A stretch of DNA of 64,000 bases from Drechslerella dactyloides (lineage: Eukaryota; Ascomycota; Orbiliomycetes; Orbiliales; Orbiliaceae): NCBI GenBank assembly GCA_020064725.1, contig JAGTWJ010000008.1, positions 744,001-808,000 on the forward strand, read 5' to 3'. The position numbers and the translations under genes are program-made. The notes beneath the pieces were generated by a model. It searched no databases. It saw only the letters and a list, made by a program, of their open reading frames with translations, and was not told where the DNA came from. Shown here in pieces: positions 44,497-56,091 of the stretch (position 1 is its first letter; each line of letters begins with the position of its first letter).

Positions 44497-47285
44497 CTAG
44501 TTGGTTTGAGCGATAGCCGTGGGCGCACTAGCATCCAATCCAGTCTTTAAAAGACTAGGATCGATCTGAAGTGCGGGATCGTTCGCTTTATCGTCGCTAA
44601 TATGTTCGTTAGTCCCTGTCGCCTGTCGTTATCTTCAAGACATACAACATACCAATGATCAGAATTGAGAAGGTCGACCCCGTTCTCAATACGGCTGGTC
44701 TCCGGAGAGCTCGATCGCATCAGTCGCCCGTCGTCATCGCGCACCCAAACAGCCTCTTGGGAAGCTTGGTGGCTCGATGACGGACGTGACATGCTGCGGG
44801 ATCCGCTTCGAGCGCTGACAGGCCTCTCCTCTTGTGTTTGTTCTTGCTTCTCGTGGATGCCGTTCAAGCTATCACGAATGAGATCCTTGTGCGATGCCTC
44901 ATCTTCACGGCCAGCGACGAAAGAGTCGGGGATGACGGCGTGCGCCCCGTTAGACTCGGCGGCCTCAGCTTCTCGTTCCGTAAATGCTGATGGCGGCGGC
45001 GAAGAGTATACTTCGATAACGTCGTAGCGAGGTCTGTAGTCGCTTGACCTGGCTGTACCGAATCCGCCACGCATGTCGAGTTGCTCGCTATCATCTGCGT
45101 CCTCTTCTTCTTCTTCCTCATCATCATTTTCCTCTTCCTCTTCGTCATCCTCTTCTTCTTCGTCGGATCCATCTTCTTCCTCCATTTCGCCTTCTCCATC
45201 TTCTTCGTCGTCGTCGTACTCCTCTTCCTCCTCCTCATCGTTATCCTCCCCTTCATCAGCCCCGTAGCCTTTCTCGTCTTCATCGTCGCTATCCAAGAGG
45301 TTTATTACAAGTGGCTGATTTGCCGTTGCGACTGTAGCCTCTTCGCCCTTCTCCAACTCCGCCGGCTCCTCGACCACCTGGGGCGCCCCGAATAGTTCTT
45401 CTTCCAACTCGTTTTGTTCATCCTCTGGCTCGGCGGGTTCGTCAGGCTCGGTATCCGACCCTCTGTGTTCATCCTCGTTGATCGGCGGATATGAATATAT
45501 AGGTTCAGGGATATAAGGGATGTCGACGGCGGGTTTAGGTATAGCTGTTGTCATTGGTATCGGTTCACCGGAGTAGGCGAAATCGCGGATGATAGGTAGC
45601 GGACCAAGATGCTCGATAGATGGCGACGGCTCTATCGCATTAACGGGCCGCCCCATGAATGGCTCCGTGTTGCTATGTAGGCCGTAACCTTCCCCGTGGA
45701 TAAAATTGTGTAGGTTGTGGATGTCCAAGGAGTCGTTGGGAGCCTGGTAGACGAATAAGTCTCCGAAACTGTCTTCTTTATCGAAGGTGAATGGCGTCCT
45801 TGCATTCAGGGACGATGGAGAACCGCGTTCAGCAAGCAGGTCCAGTGGAGGGGATTTTTCGAGAACAGGTTGAGTGGAGGGTGGCGTAGTTCTTTGAGTG
45901 CTGAATTGACTAGAAGCTGCCGATGAGCCATTGGCAGAAGCCTGAGTGCGTCCACTTGGAGTTGGCGTGGGTGGCGGCGGCATCAAGTTACGATCCGTCG
46001 GCTTTGCACTCTCGACTGTGACTGCAGGGGCCTCTTCGTCGGGCTCCGAAGAGCGGGTTCGTTTAGCGGGCTGCTCGTTTGTGGCGGCCATTGTCTCCGC
46101 ACTCGGCGATCGTTTCCGCGGGTTCTTCGCCATCGTTGGCCGCTGGGCGTCCTGCGCCGTGGGAGGGTCGGCCGTAACAGCGTCCGGTGACACTCGAAAG
46201 CCGCCGTCCGCATTGCGTTTCCGGCTGTTGGCAGCGTTGATCAATTCCTCCTCCACTCGACGCATCTCCTCTTCCTCCTCCTTCGCCAACTTTGCGAGAA
46301 CTTCCATCCTAGCGTCTCGGCGTGCTCGCTCCCGCTCCATCTCCTGCTTCATCGCTTCTCTCTTCCGCCTTGCGACGCGCTCCTCCTGTATCTCCTTCGT
46401 GTTCTCCGCCAACATGCCGCGGGCTTTGGCAGCGATTGATGCGTAGGGGCTCTCGGGTTTCGCGCCATCAGCTGGAGTTGATGCTCGACTACGCTGCGAT
46501 GTCTCCTTCCGGGCGAGAACCGACTTGACGTATGTGAGGCCCTGGAGTTTTTCGGCAGCAGAGAGGGGCGTGGATGTTCCGGAGAGGGAATCCTGGTAGT
46601 TACTGAGGGATGAGTTGGGGCGTATGGAGCCTGTGGAAGAATGGAGTCCTATCCGCGACATTCCAAAGCTGGAGTTCGACACTCTTGAGTAGTTGTGCTG
46701 TCGAAAGTCAGAGACGGCGCTACCGGCGTAGGAGGCACGCGACTGTCCTGTCCGTCGTTGCTTGGCGAGACGCTCCTCCGCGGCCTTCCGCTTCATCGCC
46801 TCGATAGCGCCGTGGTCGCCCTTGCCGAGTTCACCGCTGGTTTGTCGACGGGCCCTCTGAGACATTGTCGACGAGCCGAAAGACATGACGGATGCCGACG
46901 CGTTCATGTTTTGAGACTGTGTCGAGCTGGCGGGTTTGAAGTCCGGAGACTCAGCGTTGCTGCCGCTACTGGCGCGAGTCGCAGCTTTGATTTTGGCAAT
47001 CTGCTCGCCGATGGGCTTGTGGGGGTCGATGACGGCTAGGATAGACGGGTCGATGTCGGGATTCTCGCGTTCGAGTCGAGACAGCCGGCGTCGTTTCATT
47101 GCTGATGACGTGAGATCTCCTCCAAGCGAGGAGGTCGAGGACCGTAGCGAGGAGCCGAGCATCCTGTTGGGTGGCGGTGTGCCGGTGACAGGCGTCATAG
47201 ATGGCGCGGCAGGCCGCAGCGGAATGGCGAAGGTGGACGAATTGAGGGATGCATTGTCGGCGGGGGTATCCCTTGCGGCACTCAT
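44497..47285 (-). CDS. Large acidic coiled-coil nuclear-type protein, unknown function (910 aa)
   Basis: Exon 1 (47285-44653) carries nearly all of the protein; a 56-nt intron (GTATGT, CTAAC, TTAG) precedes exon 2 (44596-44497) with the last 33 residues. The N-terminus is Ser/Thr/Pro-rich, with a basic KRRRLSRLERENPDIDP segment at about 64 that may be a nuclear signal, followed by a conserved-looking DPHKPIGEQIAKIKAATR. Residues about 290-355 form a charged single-helix or coiled coil rich in Arg/Glu (KREAMKQEMERERARR). Residues about 660-755 are almost entirely Asp/Glu. The overall make-up suits a histone-binding, nucleoporin-like or chromosomal scaffold protein, but I recognise no named family. 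It is divergent from ARD1. Confidence 0.78.
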
Positions 47286-47665
47286 GCCGCCGACGTCGAT
47301 GGGTGGGAGCCTAGAAGGTGCGTGCTGCTGCTGTCCGTGAGCGCTGGAAAGGATGATTCCGCTGTCGGTGGATGGTGATGACGCTGGGGGGTGAAGAAGG
47401 CGGTGATGGTTGACAGATGTCGTGGTGGTGTTTTGGGCAAGCAGCCGCCAGTGGTGACGGGAAGCGGCTTGGCATCAAATTACCTAAGCAAGGCCGCTTG
47501 AAATGTCTTGAACGCCCTCGTCGAGGAGGGCATTAATTCATGAAGCCCCACAGCCGGAATCCATCACCACGATCTAAACAGCTCATCCTTCCAGTTTACC
47601 ATCCACAGATACAAGTACCCGGCAGCTTCAAGAAGGATATCGAATCAGCTGCACCCACCGCACAA
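47286..47665. promoter_or_regulatory. Bidirectional promoter, acidic protein / ARD1
   Basis: 380 bp between divergent ATGs. G-rich near the acidic-protein gene; no TATA box seen. The open frame upstream of ARD1 (from 47540) lies here and is probably leader. Confidence 0.5.
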
Positions 47666-48467
47666 ATGGACATCGTCAGGCTGCACCCCGCGCACATCCC
47701 CCACGTCCAGACCTGCAACATCACAAACCTGCCCGAAAACTACTTTGCGAAATACTACCTCTACCACGCCCTCACCTGGCCGCAGCTCTCCTACGTCGCC
47801 ATCGACCTGTCCAAGCCGCCGACCTCCAGCAATGACCCGCCCAAGATCGTGGGCTACGTGCTCGCCAAGATGGAGGAGGAGCCCGTCGACGGCATTCCCC
47901 ACGGCCACATCACCAGCCTGAGCGTCATGCGCACACACCGACGGCTAGGCCTCGCCGAGAAGCTGATGCGACAAAGCCGTGCGTCCTACCCTATTACTAT
48001 ATCCATCCACTCCCCGACTACTCTTACTTTATAGACCATGCTAACGTGTCGATATGCCTACAGAGAAAGCCATGGTCGAGACCTTCGGCGCAAAGTACGT
48101 CTCCCTGCACGTCCGCGTCTCCAACAAGGCCGCACTACGCCTCTACAAAGACACCCTGCAATTCGAAGTCGAGAAAGTCGAATCGAAATACTACGCCGAC
48201 GGCGAGGATGCGTTCTCCATGAAGCAGGACCTCGGCTTCATCTGGGACGCCGTCAAGGCCGACGAGGAGGCGCTGGGCATCGCCGACAAGAAGCCGGACG
48301 GCACCGCCGCCGCCGACGAAGACCTAGACGAGGGCGACCCCGTCGGCGACGAAGGCCAGTCGGACAAGAAGAAGAAGAAGGAAGTCGTTCGGAAAGTGAA
48401 GGTTGGCCGGGCGTTAGGCGTCAGCGATCTGGTCGAGAAGGTGGAGCCCGCGAAAGCTGCGTCGTAG
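47666..48467 (+). CDS. ARD1: N-terminal acetyltransferase A catalytic subunit
   Basis: Exons 47666-47978 and 48064-48467, 238 aa; the 85-nt intron has a GTGCGT donor, CTAAC branch site and TACAG acceptor. The GNAT domain begins at once ([18 protein letters not shown]) and shows [35 protein letters not shown] (described here by the acetyl-CoA loop RRLGLA at 92-97) and [19 protein letters not shown]. With Nat1 it forms NatA on the ribosome and acetylates nascent chains after Met removal. The C-terminal 70 residues are acidic then Lys-rich (DKKKKKE), as usual in fungi. The ATG at 47666 matches the family start; the in-frame extension to 47540 does not. Confidence 0.95.
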
Positions 48468-48953
48468 CGGAGATGCAGCTGCCCGCAGCGGCCTACCAGG
48501 AGAATCCGCCCTCGAGACTAGCGCTTGCGTAGCACTGCACAAAAGTTCACCTGACGAGCATGTTTACCGTCCACTGTATATAGACTGCAACGACTAGATA
48601 ATGCTAATACGAATGGCATGACGAGGTTCGAGAAGCCTGCCCGTATAAATGTCCAGTCTCGTGCCAGACGCCACATATGCTACCCTTAAATTCGGTGCGC
48701 AAGTCTGGCCTCGAGGTTGTATTACATTTATAGAAAAACCTCCAACCAGTAGCATGCGCGATATCGAGGCGAAAAATAAATCGTGATCTTTAAGTACACG
48801 TAAACCATATACAAGAAGCTAAACGCCATATTCTCCACCAATATGCACCGAGGACGACAGAATCAGGTAACATGAATCGTGAAAAGCTCCCCACATACAA
48901 GCTGCAGGGAAACCGGACGCCAGACAACAACAGCGGGCTCGTCCATCCGAAAA
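48468..48953. other. Convergent intergenic region
   Basis: 486 bp between the stops of ARD1 and LST8. The first 60 bp continue open in another frame but hold no gene. Confidence 0.6.
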
Positions 48954-50026
48954 TTACCTCTCACTATAGTCGTTCAACGCCACGCAAACAGCGCCCCGAT
49001 GATGCCCATTATACTGCCTGATGATACTCTGCGTCGACAGCTCCCACAGCCGGGCAAAATGGTCGCTGCAAGCCGTCACCAGGTACGCGCTGTCAGCGCT
49101 GAACGCGCAATCCCACACCCACCGCTGGTGGCCGTGCAGCGTGGTCTCGAGCGAGAATTGCTGCGGGTCGACGCTCCAAATCTTGGCCGTGTGGTCGGCG
49201 GAGCACGTGGCGAGGTGGCGCACGTCTGGGGAGAGCAGGACGCGGGTGATGTATTTCGTGTGGGCTTGGAACTTGGTTACGGGTACGAGAGAGGTGAGGT
49301 CGCGGTTTTGGATCATGCGCCAGACGTAGCAGTTGCCCTGAAAATAACACAGATGAGGTCAATATACATTTTTCATATAAGAATAGCAGGTGCGAGATGA
49401 TGCGAGATGACGCGACATACGGTATTGTTACCGGCGACGAGCATGCTGCCGTCCGTCGCGACGGTGACGCTGCGGACGGGCACATCGTCCTCGGGGATGA
49501 GCTGATGCGTGCACTTATTCTCCCCGAGGTCCCAGATGCGCACATTACCAGCCTGATCGCAGCTGATCAGCTCGCCCTGGTTCGGGTGGATGACGACGTC
49601 GTTGACGGGGCTGCCGTGGCTGTAGTTGCGCTGAACGGAGGCCGTCCGCGTGTCCCAGATCTTGACGGTGCCGTCCTCGGACGAGGTGACCATCCATTTA
49701 CCCTCGCAGTGGAAGCCGACGCCGGTGACGTTGTTCGTGTGGCCTTCGAAGGAGAGGACGGGTGCGGGGTTTGTGGACTTGATGTCGTAGAGCTTGACGT
49801 TCAGGTGGCCGGCGGCGGCGAGGAAGCGCTTGTCCGGGGAGATGCACAGGCGGTTGACCTGGCTGTCGGCATGCTGGATCGTGCGCGAGCAGATGCCCGA
49901 GAGGGCTTCCCAGAATCTGCGCGATGCGATGCCCTCCGTTAGCTTTGAGTATCAGGATGGATTGATGATTGGCATTGCATACCGGATCGTGTGGTCGTAG
50001 CCAGCTGTGCACATTATAACGCTCAT
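48954..50026 (-). CDS. LST8: Target of rapamycin complex subunit LST8
   Basis: Exons 50026-49983, 49916-49421 and 49337-48954, 307 aa, the standard length. Introns of 66 and 83 nt have GTATGC and GTATGT donors. Seven WD repeats make the whole protein, starting with CTAGYDHTIRFWEA and including GHTNNVTGVGF, EDGTVKIWDTR, QAGNVRIWDLG, ADHTAKIWSVD and SDHFARLWEL. LST8 binds the kinase domain of TOR and is part of both TORC1 (growth, nutrient) and TORC2 (membrane, actin) complexes. No targeting signal. It is divergent from PEP12 across 371 bp. Confidence 0.95.
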
Positions 50027-50397
50027 CCTGGCGACGGAAGCCTCGGCGGCTTCGGGCCTGCGTTTCTCCTCCGAACCTCCGGGTTCCGGCGATTCGATTC
50101 CTGGTCTGGAGATAGTAGACAGGCGGGCTCAGCGTGGACGCGATGCCGAGGCGGACGAGATGGATGGATGGAGTGAGCGATGTTCCTGGCTGAAATGCCG
50201 AAGGAAGGATAGCTTGCTTGCTTGCTTGTCGGCCAACCGCTTCCAGTTAACCTGCGCCAAGCCCGCAGCATGACATCGCTGCCACCCGGCCGCCATCGCC
50301 TTTCGCTTTCGTCATCCCTCGTTCTCTCCCTCAACCTCCCTCCCATTCTCGACGACACCGCACCCGCACGTAGACTTCCACGCCCACCGCCGCGAAA
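50027..50397. promoter_or_regulatory. Bidirectional promoter, LST8 / PEP12
   Basis: 371 bp between divergent ATGs; a (GCTT)n stretch at about 50215-50228 and a CT-rich leader before PEP12. No TATA box. Confidence 0.55.
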
Positions 50398-51294
50398 ATG
50401 TCGTTCGCCCGTCTCTCCTCTCTCGAGTCGCAGCCGACAACCTCCCGGGAGACCGGCTACAGCGACGACCCGGAGTTCCACCGCCTGGCGCAAACCCTCT
50501 CCTCCCGCCTCTTCAACCTGACCTCCAACATCACCAAGGCAAACCACATCCTCAGCCTGCTCGGCACCAAGAAGGACTCCCAGGAGACCCGCGACCGGCT
50601 GCAGAACCTCCTCTCCGAGACCCGCGAAGGCTTCAAGCAGATCGGCGAGGGCGTCAAGCGGGTGCAGCTCTGGGAGAACGTCAGCGTAAGTTCCGCCCGC
50701 CACTCTTCCTCCTGACTCATGCAGCACCAGACTAACGAACGCAACGAACGGCGACACCCACAGCCCCAACAGCGCTTCGTACAAGAGAAGCTCTCCCGTG
50801 AATTCACCGCCGCGATCCCGGACTTCCAAGCCGTCCAGAAACTCAGCGTCGAAAAGCAGCGGCAGTACGTAATCCAGGCCCGCTCCGCCCTCGACACAAT
50901 CGACGGCCATGGCTCCGCCACCTCCCCGGATGCCGGCGAAACCATGCCGCTGGTCCAGCAGCAGACCGCGCAGCTGCAACTCGCCTCGCAGTCCGAAGTC
51001 GACTTTCAGGAGTCCATGATCCAGGAGCGCGAGGAGGAGATCCGCGACATCGAAGACGGCATCATGCAGTTGAATGAGATCTTCCGGGACCTCGGCACCA
51101 TGGTCAACGAGCAAGGGCATATGGTCAACCGCGTCCTGACGAACACCGACGACACACGCATGTACACTCGCGATGCCAGCCGCGAGCTGACGGCCGCCTC
51201 GCGGAGCCAGAAGGCGGCGAGGAACCGGGCGTGCTGTCTGCTGTTGATCCTGGCCGTGGTGCTCCTGATAGTGCTGTTGGCGGTCCTCACCTGA
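50398..51294 (+). CDS. PEP12: Endosomal t-SNARE, syntaxin Pep12 type
   Basis: Exons 50398-50685 and 50764-51294, 272 aa; intron 78 nt (GTAAGT, CACAG). The N-terminal Habc bundle (residues about 20-130) is followed by a SNARE helix at about 182-245 with the zero-layer Gln Q213 (NEQGH), and a single C-terminal membrane anchor at about 252-271 (CCLLLILAVVLLIVLLAVL). It is a Qa-SNARE that drives fusion of Golgi-derived vesicles with the late endosome/prevacuole. Similarity to Pep12 rests on the EEEIRDIEDGIMQLNEIF pattern and the length; Vam3 (vacuole) is the main alternative. Confidence 0.88.
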
Positions 51295-52150
51295 CCGGTC
51301 CATCGATCGATAGTGTTGGCCTGGCGGTGATATCTTTCTTGATGAATTCTATTCCGCCTCGCTATACACCACTCTACCTATCCTGGATGCAAGGAATTCT
51401 GGCTACAGCGGTTCGCTTGCAGGTACCGGTTTTTGTCTCGCTTGCGTGCATGTTGAGGTGATTCGTTGGGCGGTGTATAGATTCTTCGCAGTGTCTTTAG
51501 TTTATACCCTCGCCATCCCGGCTGCGTCGTGTGTTCAGCTTTTATCTGCCTGCTTATTATCTCAAATCTCGTGCATATATTATCTGCTTGTAGCCGTTAT
51601 TGTGTTTTTTTTGTACTTCGGTCTCCGTTTGGATGGTTGGGATTAATATCGCTTCTGGTGTAATGGGACTCTTGTATATTTGCCGGTCACTCGTTCAATC
51701 TCAGTTTATCACACTTCTACATCATCTAGCAAGTCAACTAACCCATCGCTTTTATACATTCCATACATCATATTATATTAAGATTAGTTTGGCTAGTCTA
51801 GTATTATATAATTATAACCGTACTGTACCGGCTGGCATTATAGTATATCTGGTATCGACAGTGGTATGATATGTGAAATTGTGAATGTAATGTAATTGAC
51901 GGGCTCTGGTAGTAGGTCTTGTCTGCAAGGTCGGCTCTATAATCTTCGCGCACGCACGCATGCAGTTTTCATAAATGGCTATCCAAATACTTTCATGTAG
52001 TTGTATACGTCTATGTCCCATCTATAAGTTTCGCGGTGAAGCAGCGAACGGCGGCGCCGGGCATTTGTGTCAAAATACATATCGTACAATAGAAACGAAG
52101 CCCGAGCTGCATGGACAGCTAGCCTCTGAAGGTCGGCGTGGCGCGTTCAC
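51295..52150. other. Convergent intergenic region
   Basis: 856 bp, T-rich after PEP12 and AT-rich at 51700-51880. Short ORFs are hydrophobic by composition only. No gene seen. Confidence 0.6.
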
Positions 52151-53893
52151 TCACGGAATCTGGTACCCTGCCGCCATCAGCCCGCTCTCTAGAGCCTTGA
52201 TCGCCTTGTCGATGTGGCCGAGTTTCGGGTTGGTCTGTCATCAAGACGGTTAGACTGCGTTCTCGCCATCATGAAAGTATCCTGGGCAATCAGAGTAGAT
52301 GGGATGGAAAGGGGGATGAATTGAAGTGCTTGCTCACCACTGAAACACCCATGCTGCCGATTCTGATATACCGAGTGGCAATCTCACGGTGCAAGCCGCC
52401 AGCAAACACAACGTCGAGCTTGGCCGCATGCGGCAGCACGTCCGCGGGCGTCATCCCCTCCGGCAGCCAGATGGCCGTCATCCCGTTCGCCTGGTGGGCC
52501 GGGTCGGCGGCCAGCTGCTGCAGTCCGAGGCGGGCGACGGCATCTTTGATCTTGCGCGAGGCCACGCGGTGCTGCTCGAAGCGCTCTTCCAGCGGCCGCG
52601 AGAGGATCTGTTTGAGCGAGGTGTTCAGCGCGCGGACGAGCTGCGGCGACGGCGTGGCGAAATAGGACGGCTTCTTCGCCTCGTAGTTTTGCATGACTGC
52701 CGTTTCAATTTTAGCCATTGCCAGTTCTATACTTTCTGTATGACAGGGAGGAAAGACGTACTCGGCAGCCAGTTCTTCAAGCTGGCAAAATAGCTGGCCG
52801 GTGGGATCTTGCGGCTCTTGAACGTGTCCACCGCCCGTTTGCTCAGCATCATGACTGCCCCGTCGATTTGTATTAGCTGGATATCCATCTTGAACAGCTG
52901 GACAGAGGGGAGCACGTACTCGACAGTCCGGCGGGGACGCCAATCGCCTTCTGGCTGGCCGTTAATACGACGTCGAGCCCCCAGTCGTCGAACCGGATCT
53001 CCTCGCACCCAACGCTGCACACGCCATCGACAGCCACCAACGTCGCAGGACTGACCCTGCGTACGATCTCTGCCACCTCCTTCGGGTCCGACAGCACGCC
53101 GGTCGAGGTGTCCGTGTGCGTGACGGTGACCATTTTGTACCGCTTGGCGGCGAGCGCCTTCTCGATCTCCTCGGGCGACGGCCGGGAGCCGATGGGGGCC
53201 TTGAGCTGGGTGGGGTTGGCGCCGTAGGTGGCGAGGCAGTCGGCGAAGGAGTCGGCAAAGTAGCCGGCGTGGAGGACGAGGACGTCGTCGCCGGGCTCGA
53301 CGAGGTTTGCGGCGATGACGTCCCAGCCGAGGGTGCCGGAGCCGCTGAGGACGAGGGGCTGCGAGCCCGGGTTTTCGGTCATGAAGAGCTGGCGGAGCAT
53401 GGTGAGGGTGTCGCCGAAGACGTTGACGAAGGGCATGCCGACGTGCGACTCGCTGTCGTCTCGTCAGCTGTGCTCATTGCAGATGAAGATATCTTTGGAG
53501 GGGCATCCGAGCTCACCTTGGAGTCGACATGGCTTGGAGGACCTGCAGAAGCAATCATGTCAGAGGTCACTGGGTATGTGGGGATCTGGAGAGTGAATTG
53601 AAGGAGGGGCAGACCTCATCGTCAAACTCGATCGGGCCCGGGATGAGCACGGTGGGATGCGGCGTTTGGGAGCTCATGGCGGTGGATGTGGATATACGGG
53701 ACGAAGCGGGAGAGGACGTCGTCGTAAAGAGCTGGTTTTGTAGCTGGACAGGCCGCAGCAGCACAGGCGAAAGGCTGGCGGCGGAAGAGTCCGCGGGGCA
53801 AGGCCGGTGCGGCCGCGGGGCTGGCAGGACCACACTCACGAATCCCGGCCGCGGCACCGGCGCCGCCCTCGCCAGCGTGCGGACAGCTCTCAT
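52151..53893 (-). CDS. AGX1: Alanine-glyoxylate aminotransferase, dual-start (457 or 385 aa)
   Basis: Six exons: 53893-53615, 53542-53517 (26 nt), 53452-52920, 52854-52762, 52696-52338 and 52234-52151; all phases agree. It is a class V PLP aminotransferase making glycine from alanine and glyoxylate. Visible landmarks: VLIPGPIEFDDEV at the N-terminus of the core, SGSGTLGWD, HTDTSTGVLSDP, VDGVCSVGCEEI (PLP Asp) and LTASQKAIGVPAGLS with the PLP lysine. The 53893 ATG adds 72 residues, Arg/Pro-rich with few acids, resembling a mitochondrial presequence; the in-frame ATG at 53677 (MSSQTPHP) gives a cytosolic-type form. No PTS1 (ends QIP). Alternative initiation could give two locations. It is divergent from VPS29. 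Confidence 0.92.
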
Positions 53894-54124
53894 CCCGCGA
53901 TCGAGTCTTACTATTTCTAAGGTTCTCGCCGACTGATTCCGGGAGTCCTGTCGGGAAGCACGACGGGATATCTCCAAGGGCTGCTGCAAGGGGACGAGAG
54001 GGACGTGTAATCCGGCTGCAGCTAAGACGTCCTAAGCGGGCGCGTGTAATCGTCGTCAGCGCATCTCCACGTCCACACCTCCAATCGCTCCGGCTTCACT
54101 CTCCATCCCTCCTCCTCCTCCACG
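53894..54124. promoter_or_regulatory. Bidirectional promoter, AGX1 / VPS29
   Basis: Only 231 bp between the outer AGX1 ATG and the VPS29 ATG. If AGX1 initiates at the inner ATG, the gap grows to 447 bp. A CT/CCTCC-rich leader precedes VPS29. Confidence 0.55.
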
Positions 54125-55017
54125 ATGTCGTCGCGGCTGGTCCTCGCCCTCGGCGACCTCTTCATCCCCGACCGAGCAGCTGTAACTCCCTCCCACAGTC
54201 CTCAGATAGATAGAACCTCTGCTAACAGCTGTCGTATACTCACAGGAAATACCAGCAAAGGTACCTACCTACCACAATAGAGCCACTACCTACACCAGGT
54301 GTAGAAGAGCACGGCTGACGAGACCACCACCGGGGGACCGCCCCCAGCACCACCCTCGCGCCATGTAGTTCAAGAAGCTCCTCGCCCCCGGCAAGATCGG
54401 CCAGATCCTCTGCCTCGGCAACCTCACCGACCGCGAGACCTACGACTTCCTGCGCTCCACCGCCCCGGACCTCCAAATCGTCAAGGGCGACTTTGACGAG
54501 TCCGCCAACCTGCCGCTGTCAAAGGTCGTCAAGCACGGCCAGTTCCGCATCGGCTTCACCCACGGCCACACCATCATCCCGCCCGGCGACTCGGACAGCC
54601 TGCTCATCGCCGCCCGCCAGATGGACGTCGACGTCCTCATCTGGGGCGGCACCCACCGCTTCGAGGCCTACGAGATGGAGGGCAAGTTCTTCGTGAACCC
54701 AGGCAGCGCCACCGGCGCTATGAGCAGCGGGTGGTGGGGGCAGGACGAGGAGGTCGTCCCCAGCTTTGTCCTGATGGACGTACGTCGTCCCTTCCTTTCT
54801 ATATCCCTACCTTTTATACGTCAATGCGCATGACGGCGCGTATTACCATATATCACGGATGCTAAGCACTTCTCGATAAAAACAGGTCCAAGGAAACAAT
54901 CTGGTGCTCTACGTCTACCAGCTCAAGAAGGACGAGGACGGCGCGGAGAGCGTCGCTGTCGAGAAGGTTAACTTCCGCAAGACAGAGCCCGCACCCGCGC
55001 CGCCCCCGCCCGCATGA
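54125..55017 (+). CDS. VPS29: Retromer subunit Vps29
   Basis: Exons 54125-54181, 54246-54260 (15 nt), 54369-54779 and 54886-55017, 204 aa. The 15-nt exon encodes EIPAK, exactly the residues needed between GDLFIPDRAA and FKKLLAPGKIG. Introns have GTAACT, GTACCT and GTACGT donors; the second contains a GCTGAC branch site. The metallophosphoesterase-like fold is evident (LGDLFIPDR, LCLGNLTDRETYDFL, VKGDFDE, THGHTIIP, WGGTHRFEAYE, NPGSATGA), but the family lacks phosphatase activity and serves as a scaffold binding Vps35 in the retromer cargo complex that recycles receptors from endosomes. The tail is Pro/Ala-rich. Confidence 0.94.
54246..54260 (+). other. VPS29: 15-nt microexon of VPS29
   Basis: The exon lies between a CTCACAG acceptor and an AAG|GTACCT donor and encodes five residues (EIPAK) conserved in all Vps29 proteins. 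Skipping it keeps the frame but deletes these residues. Confidence 0.85.
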
Positions 55018-55311
55018 TCTCGTGGCTCTCGTAAAGCACAGCACATCCGTCGGAAGCGTGTATCTACAATCGTCAAGCTTGTTTTCCATGAACACCAGTT
55101 CATCCATTCACATACCGGCCAGCAGGCGCAGGTCTTTCTAGCCTGCACATGCGTAATATGTCCCAGCTGCACCGCGACGCGTGCAGTCCAATGATCCGTA
55201 TATCAATGTAAAAGAAAACAAGAACGCACTTTTAGTAAAAACGCCCGTCCGCTCCCGCTGTAATGCTACGTCATATCCTACACCGGACATTCAGAACCGC
55301 TCTCTCCCCAT

Positions 55312-56091
55312 CTACGCCCCGTACGAGGCGCTCTCGTTCCCGAGCTTCCCGCCCGGTACGATATTCTTATGATCCCGCGGATTCGCCGCCGCCTCGTACA
55401 GCGTGATAACAGGCTCCCTCCCAATCTTCATATAGTCGCCGCGCAGTCCCAGGTAGTACAGCCGCGTGGTGTCTTCATCGCCGTGGTTCTCCTGAAAGAA
55501 CAGAGTCAAGTGACGCACGCTGTTAAAGAGCGCGCGGCGCAAGGGGAATTCCGTCACTTCGTTGTTGCTCGCGAACGCGGGGACCATTGGCACGTCGATG
55601 GTCTCCGTCGCGTCTGTGGTCGGTGCGGAGACGAAGTCGATGTCCGGACGGTTGATGAAGAGCTTGATGATTCGCGGGGCCGCGTAGTCTGCCGGCGCGC
55701 GGATGAGGATCGAGTGCAGTCTGACGACGCCGGCGAAACTACACCATCACATTAGCTATACTGTTCGCCCGGGACGTTGTATATGGTGCAAGTTGTAGAC
55801 AGAAACACAAGAGTAAAGTAGGGAGATAACGTACGGAATGTGCATCAGCAGCTCCTGGTCAGCATCGCTCACCAGCTCCGGCTCCGTCGACAGCCTCTCA
55901 TCCCACGTCTTCTTCAACACCCGCATCCCGCTATCGCTATCCGTCTCGTTCATCGTAACCACGCCGTCGAAATCGATAACGCTGTAAAGCGTATCCTGGA
56001 TCGCAGGCGTCACATCGTCGTCGTGGCTGTGGCCGTGCTCATGGTCGTGCCCGCCGGCGCCGCCGTGCGAGTGTTCGTGATGGCAGGACAT
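55312..56091 (-). CDS. PITH-domain protein (PITHD1/TXNL1-like, 227 aa)
   Basis: Exons 56091-55835 and 55738-55312; the 96-nt intron has a GTACGT donor and GTAG acceptor. The first 25 residues are His-rich (HHEHSHGG... HDHEHGHSHD), a likely metal-binding stretch also seen in animal PITHD1. The rest is one PITH domain: SVIDFDGVVTMNE, HIPFAGVVRLHSILI, PRIIKLFINRPDIDF and LFFQENHGDEDTTRLYYLGLRG. The domain binds the proteasome in thioredoxin-like TXNL1; stand-alone PITH proteins have few known functions. No thioredoxin domain and no signal peptide. The ATG at 56091 is the first in frame. Confidence 0.9.

Noticed and set aside
45073..45395. Ser- or Leu/Phe-rich plus-strand ORFs
   Set aside because: They are antisense translations of the GAG/GAA-rich acidic region of the 910-aa protein.
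47540..47665. 42-codon N-terminal extension of ARD1
   Set aside because: NatA catalytic subunits start directly with the GNAT fold (MDIV/MNIR-type); the extension is basic leader sequence.
50023..51303. 426-codon minus-strand ORF over PEP12
   Set aside because: It is antisense to the PEP12 and LST8 coding frames and arises from their GC-rich codon use; its protein is low-complexity without motifs.
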